A stretch of DNA of 45,987 bases from NCBI RefSeq assembly GCF_017874035.1, contig NZ_JAGGKV010000038.1, forward strand, positions 1 to 45,987, given 5' to 3'. Below are positions 41,478-45,987 of the stretch, piece by piece. Source of the DNA: Paenibacillus aceris (lineage in GTDB: Bacteria; Bacillota; Bacilli; Paenibacillales; NBRC-103111). Within the stretch, counting starts at the first letter, position 1; each line of letters opens with the position of its first letter. The translations under genes were made by a program, and so were the position numbers. Under the pieces are notes generated by a model. That model saw nothing but the letters and a program-made list of their open reading frames with translations. It did not search any database and was not told where the DNA came from.

Positions 41478-42610
41478 CAGGACATCCGCTCCTTTTCATG
41501 TTCAAGCTCCGACATAGCAACGCACATATGAATGAACGTGGCAACGCCGTGCAAATCGTTCGTATGACGCTCACGGGCAATGTAGTGATCATAATCGCCT
41601 ACCCCCGTGCCGATACAAATATCGGGAACAAGCATACCGCCGTTATCATCGAATCCGATTCTGTTTAATACGCCTTTATAGCCTTTACGCGCACTTTACA
41701 GGAACCCCTCGACGGGCACCCAACCGTGTTTGACGGCTTTCGCCATCGCAAAGACGAACAGCGTAGAACACGACAGTTCAAGCCAATTGTCCGGGCGGTC
41801 GCCTTTGTCGAGTACTTGATACCATAAACCCTCGCGATCTTCCTGGAACTGGCGAACAGCCGCCAGTAAGTCGCGTAAAATAACAATTAACTTCGCACGC
41901 TGCGGGTGCGTATCCGGCAGCAGCTCAAGGATTTCAGCCAGCGCCATCGCGTACCAACCGACAGAACGCCCCCAGAAATCAGGCGAACGCTTCGTCTCAG
42001 GATGCGCCCACTTGGCAACCCCACTCTCGTCCCAGGCGTGAAACAGCAGCCCAGTCGCCTCGTCCTTCATATGCTTCTCAATGAGAAGCGCCTGTTCCAC
42101 AATAAGGTCGAACCACTCCGGTTCACCGTATTGAATCGCGTATTTTACCGCGAACGGACCTTCCATATAAATTCCGTCGAGCCACATCTGGTTCGGATAA
42201 ACGTCCTTATGCCAGAAGCCGCCGTCCGATGTTGTCCGCCAGCTCTTCAGCATGTTCATAAGTCTTGAAGACAGCTTGCGATAATGCGCATCGTCCGTCT
42301 CCGCATCAAGCAGGAGCAACAATTGCCCCGACATGAGGTCGTCAAGATGGTCCTGCACCTCCAACTCGCCGTTAGGTCCAACCATCAGATCTACATAAGC
42401 CTTAATATAGTCGAAATAGGCACTGTTGCTGTTTAAAAGCCAAACCTTCTCCATCGCCTGCAAAAAAACACCTTGATGATAATGCCACCGCCCCGCCGGA
42501 GGAAGCTCCTCCGGGGAGTATCGGCGCATAATCGTATCGCACGCATGCGCAGCCCATACCAACGGCGGGTCCTGCACCGTCAGCGGTTGTTTGTCTAATG
42601 CTTCACTCAC
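41474..42610 (-). pseudogene. GH105 unsaturated glycuronyl hydrolase interrupted by an in-frame TAA
   Basis: The frame from GTG 42610 (7 nt behind AAGGAG) encodes a GH105 enzyme: WHYHQGVFLQAMEKVW, NQMWLDGIYMEGPFAVKYA (catalytic Asp), FHAWD, SPDFWGRSVGWYAMALAE. A TAA at 41696-41698 follows VPVEGFL. The same frame then continues SARKGYKGVLNRIGFDDNGG and ICIGTGVGDYDHYIARERHT then NDLHGVATFIHMCVAM to a stop at 41474. This is the missing family C-terminus. One nonsense codon thus divides an otherwise intact gene of about 378 codons. The truncated product lacks the last barrel helices. It is followed by the PL10 gene with a 3-nt overlap, so the break could also reduce coupled PL10 translation. Confidence 0.82.
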
Positions 42611-42709
42611 ATCGAATCTCCTTTTCCCGATAAACATCCCGATCGATCGGTTGCTCACACCGCAAACCTGATACCGCTTCTGCCTGACCGATAAAACTCC
42701 TTCGTGTCT

Positions 42710-43012
42710 TTATTTCTTTGCTTTGCTGTACTCGTCTGTGTATTCCTTTATGATTTGGTCGCCGCCTTTAGCCTGCCAGTCGCCGATAAGCTTCTTGAAA
42801 CCGGCTTCGTCTATTTGGCCCATGATGTACTTCACGCGGGCATCCTTTGTAATTTTGTCGAGCTCGGAGCCTTTTTCCGTATAGGTCTGAGAGATCAGCG
42901 GATCTGTAACGTTCGGCACAAGGAACTTCACCATCTCTTCATACTTTTGTTTGTACAGCTTCATAAGCTCGGAATCGTTCTTGTTTGTGACCCAAGCTGG
43001 CTTTACAAACAA
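42710..43012 (-). pseudogene. C-terminal fragment of an LplA-type extracellular solute-binding protein
   Basis: The last 100 residues resemble the closing part of family-1 (LplA/LipO) binding proteins: LMKLYKQKYEEMVKFLVPNV, KGSELDKITKDARVKYIMGQ, KKLIGDWQAKGGDQIIKEYT (w..kGGd.i..Ey). Whole proteins are about 500 residues, and the first 400 are gone. The frame is cut near 43012, where sequence of a different, plus-strand gene begins. Its place just ahead of GH105 fits a former oligogalacturonide ABC uptake operon whose permeases are absent here. Confidence 0.7.
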
Positions 43013-43083
43013 GAGTAAGTGAAAGTTATATTAATCAACTAAAAAAGGATTATCCAAATGCTAAGCAAATAACCATTCAAAGA

Positions 43084-43611
43084 ATGGATCCTACGCCTAC
43101 GCCTGCACCTGAACCTGGATTACCTCTTTTACCAAATGCCGCTAAAGCTCTAACTAATCCTGGGGAAGTATCGCCTCAAGCTTGGTATGACGTTGGTGTT
43201 TCGTATCGAGTAGGTATGAAGCAGCTGGTTGCAAATGACGCTTATCGTGATCCTTACATTCTTTATGAGTCAGTTGCTAAAGGACAAACTAAAACTACAA
43301 CGACATCTATGGAACGCACTGTAACAACCAGCATCGGTGGTACTGTTGCAGGTGGAAAAAAAGATGTGTGGAATATCTCAGCGACTGGTAATGTTACTGG
43401 TTCAGTAAAATCAACAGTAACTAAAACAACAAGTTTAACCGGTCCTCCAGAATCAAGTTCATCAAACAGCCGTGCATATTATATGCAAGCATCCTATGCA
43501 GCTTGGACTATTGGCGTTGATACGCTAGGATTTCCGAGCGGTGACTTTATATCGGGGGAACTCATATCCGGTTACGTTCCTGTGTGGCTTTACTTCTCGG
43601 TTGACAATTAA
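43084..43611 (+). CDS. 5'-truncated Thr/Ser-rich protein of unknown function
   Basis: From the first ATG the frame encodes 175 residues. It is open further left to about 43013 (RVSESYINQLKKDYPNAKQI) with no start codon or ribosome site, so the true N-terminus is lost at the junction with the binding-protein fragment. It has a Pro-rich linker (DPTPTPAPEPGLP), then a Thr/Ser/Gly-rich stretch with strict alternation (TKTTTTSMERTVTTSIGGTV; ISATGNVTGSVKSTVTKTTS). Such alternation occurs in beta-hairpins of extracellular or pore-forming beta proteins. No family is assigned. It is followed closely by another small gene. Confidence 0.5.
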   Translation: MDPTPTPAPEPGLPLLPNAAKALTNPGEVSPQAWYDVGVSYRVGMKQLVANDAYRDPYILYESVAKGQTKTTTTSMERTVTTSIGGTVAGGKKDVWNISATGNVTGSVKSTVTKTTSLTGPPESSSSNSRAYYMQASYAAWTIGVDTLGFPSGDFISGELISGYVPVWLYFSVDN

Positions 43612-43692
43612 ATCCCATTAATTTCTTCTAAAAGGTGACTCTCAACAGAAAATGGATTATGCTGAGAGTAAAACCTTTAATTGGAGGATAAG

Positions 43693-43971
43693 ATGAGAAA
43701 AGAATTTCTTTACACTGTTTTATCGTTAAGTTTACTCCTGAATTTTGGACTTACTATTTATTATTTATTAAAACAGCCGACAATAGCTCCATCCCAGCAG
43801 CTCCAAAACATTCGTGGTGATATTTCACTAAATCAGGGCGGCGTATCTAGTGCATCAACTCCCAATGGAGACCTATGGTTATTTATTTCAAATCAAAACA
43901 AAATTTATTACATTTCTAAACCAGATTCCACTGGGAAGATTAATATCTCCACGGATTTTTTACCTCGCTAA
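43693..43971 (+). CDS. Small N-terminally anchored extracytoplasmic protein
   Basis: This 92-residue protein has one hydrophobic segment (about 8-26, YTVLSLSLLLNFGLTIYYLL). A short polar domain follows, with NGDLWLFISNQNKIYYISKP, which would face outward. No family is recognised. ATG 43693 follows GGAGGAT. It lies about 80 nt after the truncated plus-strand gene and ends at a good terminator, so the two were probably one operon. Confidence 0.65.
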   Translation: MRKEFLYTVLSLSLLLNFGLTIYYLLKQPTIAPSQQLQNIRGDISLNQGGVSSASTPNGDLWLFISNQNKIYYISKPDSTGKINISTDFLPR

Positions 43972-43975
43972 AAAA

Positions 43976-44008
43976 GAACGGAGCCACTAGATTGAGCGGC
44001 TCCGTTGT
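43976..44008 (+). terminator. Terminator of the small plus-strand operon
   Basis: The perfect arms AACGGAGCC (43976-43984) and GGCTCCGTT (43997-44005) are followed by GTTATT. Confidence 0.75.
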
Positions 44009-44587
44009 TATTATGTTCTATTCCAGAAAGTATGACCTTCAAACAGGAGGTCGTTTTTGTTTTCTGGCTTAAATCAACATTATTGTTAACATTAATATTT
44101 ACAAAATTAAGGGTGTGATAATACAATCGGTAAGGCATGTGAAATCAATGGATTACGGGTCCTCATTCCTTGGCTCTTTTAGCAACCCTGTTTAACAACC
44201 CCTACAGGATTCATAAAAAGAAAGACAGCCTAAGAATGGCTGCCTTCCTTTTTTATCTTCGTTGATAATGATACTGCTTTTTATACTTCCTTGTGCTTAC
44301 TATAACCCTTAATCATTCACAATGACATTGTGTATGATTCGAATTTTAATTTTAAGCAACTAGTTTGCCAAACATTTTTTCGTATAAAATAAATTTCCTG
44401 GAAATATAGTTGTTTTAATTATTTTGAAAAAGAAATAGCGGCGGACTAGGACTTGAAAAAAGTCTTAGGCCGCTGCCGCCGCTGCCTGTTTATTAAACTA
44501 TCGTTATCCGTTAGCTTAATAACTCCTAACCTCCAAAAACGATATGAATTCAGAATTTTCTTTACTCGTTCGACAAAATTTTGTTAC
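44009..44587. other. Gene-poor region with an orphan terminator and a repeat
   Basis: A hairpin with arms near AAAGACAGCC and GGCTGCCTTCC at about 44221-44256, followed by TTTTTT, looks like a terminator with no gene before it. A dispersed repeat follows at 44436-44522. No coding region is recognised. Confidence 0.35.
44436..44522 (+). repeat. Dispersed hairpin repeat, copy E
   Basis: The arms GCGGACTAGGACT (44441-44453) and AGTCTTAGGCCGC (44461-44473) have two mismatches and a short A-rich loop. They are followed by a GC-rich stretch, CTGCCTGTTTATTAAACTAT and the tail palindrome AACTATCG-TTATC-CGTTAGCTT (44496-44517). Layout and words match the copies at 0.7 and 34.9 kb. Confidence 0.65.
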
Positions 44588-44929
44588 CTACAAATTTTTC
44601 ATCAATTCAATTTTCGTAACAATCCAACCTATATCTTCTATTAAATGAACATTATATCTTTGAATGCCTCTGTTCTTTTCATTGATAAAGTTACAATCAC
44701 ATTCAAGCAAATATATACGGTCTCTAAACTTCTTTTCACTTAAAGTGACATTTATAACCTTATATTCATTGGTATTGGAGCTTAAATATTGTTCGATTGA
44801 AGCCTCGGGACTAGAATCAACATTTCTTGTATCAAAGAACAATTTTATAATGTTCGAAAAATAGACGATAGAAATAAATAAGAAACAACTAAAAAAAACT
44901 AAAATAATCCTTGTCTTTGTAATTCTCAC
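44588..44929 (-). CDS. Hypothetical protein with one membrane segment
   Basis: This 113-residue protein has one N-terminal membrane segment (about 7-27, IILVFFSCFLFISIVYFSNII). It is followed by an outward-facing domain with DSSPEASIEQYLSSNTNEYK and alternating strands ending in IEDIGWIVTKIELMKN. No family is recognised; the domain resembles small NTF2/cystatin-like extracytoplasmic domains only in its strand pattern. GTG 44929 follows GAGGTGG by 5 nt and is preferred over GTG 44938. It is a lone gene. Confidence 0.55.
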   Translation of the reverse strand: MRITKTRIILVFFSCFLFISIVYFSNIIKLFFDTRNVDSSPEASIEQYLSSNTNEYKVINVTLSEKKFRDRIYLLECDCNFINEKNRGIQRYNVHLIEDIGWIVTKIELMKNL

Positions 44930-44989
44930 AAATTCCACCTCGAGTTACCTGACCTAATTCAAAGTATACCATAATTTGGAACTAATCTG

Positions 44990-45072
44990 CCCATTACCTC
45001 AACGGACAACGGCAGCCGAGCGGATGCCCGGCTGCCGCAATGTCGTGATTGAACTCGTTCTTCTTTAGCGCA
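44990..45072 (+). repeat. Strong hairpin with diverged repeat tail (copy F)
   Basis: The arms CGGCAGCC and GGCTGCCG are followed on the plus strand by ATTGAACTCGTTCTTCTTTAG. This resembles ATTGAACTAACGTTCTTCGTTAG of the copy at 0.7 kb with a 2-nt deletion. The hairpin bases themselves differ. It also lies downstream of the minus-strand DJ-1 gene. The 44939-45174 gap has no gene I accept. Confidence 0.35.
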
Positions 45073-45174
45073 ACAACCCTTATGAAACACTACAAACCTT
45101 CTTAGATACTGAACATAAGATCCGAAAAGTTGAACAGAGGTTACCATTTGAACCGAGTCGGAAAAGGTTATTGT

Positions 45175-45750
45175 CTAAAAAATATTCAGCCCTTTACCAA
45201 CAGGTTGCACAGTCTCTAGGACACGATTGGTCATTTCTGATCCTATTAATGTTTTGATGACCCAGGATGATAAATCCTGTCCTGCGAGACATCCAGCTGC
45301 TGTGCTGATGTTACCGTTGTTTACAAAGCTCTCATTGACCACTTCCACTCCAAATGAAGCTAATTGATCTGCAGCAGTCGGATACGTTGTAGCCTGTTTT
45401 CCAGTTAAGAACCCCATAGCGCCTAATAACAAAGCTCCTGAGCACATGGATCCGATTAATTGCTTGTCTACTGAAAGTTTAAACCGACTTAGATAGGAAG
45501 GATCCTGAAACAACTGCTGGACGCCTTTTCCACTTCCAAAGAGAACTGCATCAGACGAATTTGCTTCCTCAATCATCCCATGCATGGGGATTATAAGTCC
45601 TGCCATCGAAACATGTGATGTTTCTGTTCCAAGAATCTTTACTTCCCAATCAGCAATGCCACCTACCAATCTCACCCTGTTTAGCAAGTCCCATGGTAGG
45701 AATACATCAAGGTCTGTAAAATCGTTAAAGCAAATTATAGATATCTTCAT
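45175..45750 (-). CDS. DJ-1/PfpI family protein
   Basis: This 191-residue class-I glutamine amidotransferase-like protein starts MKISIICFNDFTDLDVFLPW, family typical. The nucleophile elbow is LIGSMCSGALLLGAMG with Cys103, and the later TYPTAADQLASFG and NGNISTAAGCLAG blocks match DJ-1/PfpI and AraC-type GATase1 domains. The usual His after the nucleophile is not seen, so it may be an isonitrile-hydratase-like or stress protein; the substrate is unknown. There is no DNA-binding domain. ATG 45750 is 8 nt behind AAAGGAG; the frame extends to 45777. Confidence 0.82.
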   Translation of the reverse strand: MKISIICFNDFTDLDVFLPWDLLNRVRLVGGIADWEVKILGTETSHVSMAGLIIPMHGMIEEANSSDAVLFGSGKGVQQLFQDPSYLSRFKLSVDKQLIGSMCSGALLLGAMGFLTGKQATTYPTAADQLASFGVEVVNESFVNNGNISTAAGCLAGQDLSSWVIKTLIGSEMTNRVLETVQPVGKGLNIF

Positions 45751-45910
45751 CACATCAACTCCTTTAAACTCTTGCATATATAAAAAAGTTACACTTCAAT
45801 AGTTTCTTATGTCTTATATCTTTATTTTAGTTTGAAAATTGATGAAGTAAAAGATCCAATAATGATTAAATTTAATGTACCATTTTTAGTTCTCTGCCCG
45901 TTCGTATTAT

Positions 45911-45944
45911 GAGGTTAACCAGTTTTTACTGGTTGACCTCTTTT
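45911..45944 (+). terminator. Hairpin terminator near the right edge
   Basis: The arms GAGGTTAACCAGT and ACTGGTTGACCTC (one mismatch) are followed by TTTT on the plus strand. No plus-strand gene precedes it inside the window, so it may serve minus-strand transcription entering from the right, or be a relic. The last 40 bases hold nothing recognisable. Confidence 0.6.
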
Positions 45945-45987
45945 GTATTTTAGAGGTTTAGTAACGGTAGCCGGGGGCGAACGTCTC

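Noticed and set aside
44959..45147. 62-codon minus-strand frame across the GC-rich hairpin
   Set aside because: It is read through the hairpin arms, has no ribosome site, and is explained by the repeat.

Overview
The window looks like chromosomal DNA of a Paenibacillus-type member of the Bacillales. Strong AGGAGG-type ribosome-binding sites, TTG and GTG starts, S-layer-homology anchors, secreted pectinases with FN3 domains, LplA-type solute-binding proteins, degenerate sigK pieces and an rRNA-type promoter/boxA leader at the left edge all fit this. Most genes are on the minus strand. The species is not determined.

Left part (1-4700): an outward-facing rRNA operon promoter and leader, a small NTF2/SnoaL-like protein, an unknown protein with a Cys cluster, a stand-alone PD-(D/E)XK nuclease, the wreck of an AraC/sensor-type regulator, and an SPFH(stomatin)-NfeD membrane pair.

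Central part (4.9-20.25 kb) is the most coherent system. A glycine-betaine-type ABC transporter (ATPase with CBS, permease, lipoprotein), a UPF0316 membrane protein, an enolase-superfamily enzyme, an aspartase/fumarase-family lyase, an aldehyde dehydrogenase (interrupted by one in-frame TGA) and a zinc alcohol dehydrogenase form one operon. It is preceded by a canonical sigma-54 promoter (TGGCAC-N5-TTGCT). Immediately upstream on the same strand lie rpoN itself, an NtrC-type sigma-54 activator, a Cache-PAS histidine kinase and a second betaine-type binding protein whose gene overlaps the kinase gene. The sigma factor, activator, sensor, probable sensory binding protein, promoter and target operon are thus contiguous. 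This suggests a self-contained sigma-54 uptake-and-catabolism module for an unidentified betaine-like or amino-acid-like compound.

20.5-29.4 kb is mixed: ATP-type PEP carboxykinase, two 3'-terminal fragments of a sigK-like gene about 4 kb apart, a GH105 unsaturated glycuronyl hydrolase, a possible GH28 remnant, a small membrane protein/XRE regulator pair, a DUF4386 protein, a cupin, an AraC C-terminal fragment and a bicupin oxalate decarboxylase-like enzyme with an altered active-site lid.

29.7-43 kb is a minus-strand pectin-degradation locus: a DUF4091 remnant, a 1526-residue secreted pectinesterase/pectate lyase fusion, a 1516-residue GH28 polygalacturonase with C-terminal SLH domains, a PL10 pectate lyase with a copper-amine-oxidase-N-like domain, a second GH105 gene interrupted by an in-frame TAA, and the C-terminal fragment of a sugar-type solute-binding protein. 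Together they could de-esterify, cleave and finish oligogalacturonides at the cell surface and in the cytoplasm. Oxalate decarboxylase might deal with plant oxalate.

43-46 kb begins at a sharp junction where two oppositely directed genes both lack their 5' ends. It then holds a truncated Thr/Ser-rich protein, a small anchored protein, a one-TM unknown protein and a DJ-1/PfpI-family protein. A dispersed hairpin-plus-palindrome repeat occurs at least four to six times across the window, always in the same orientation.
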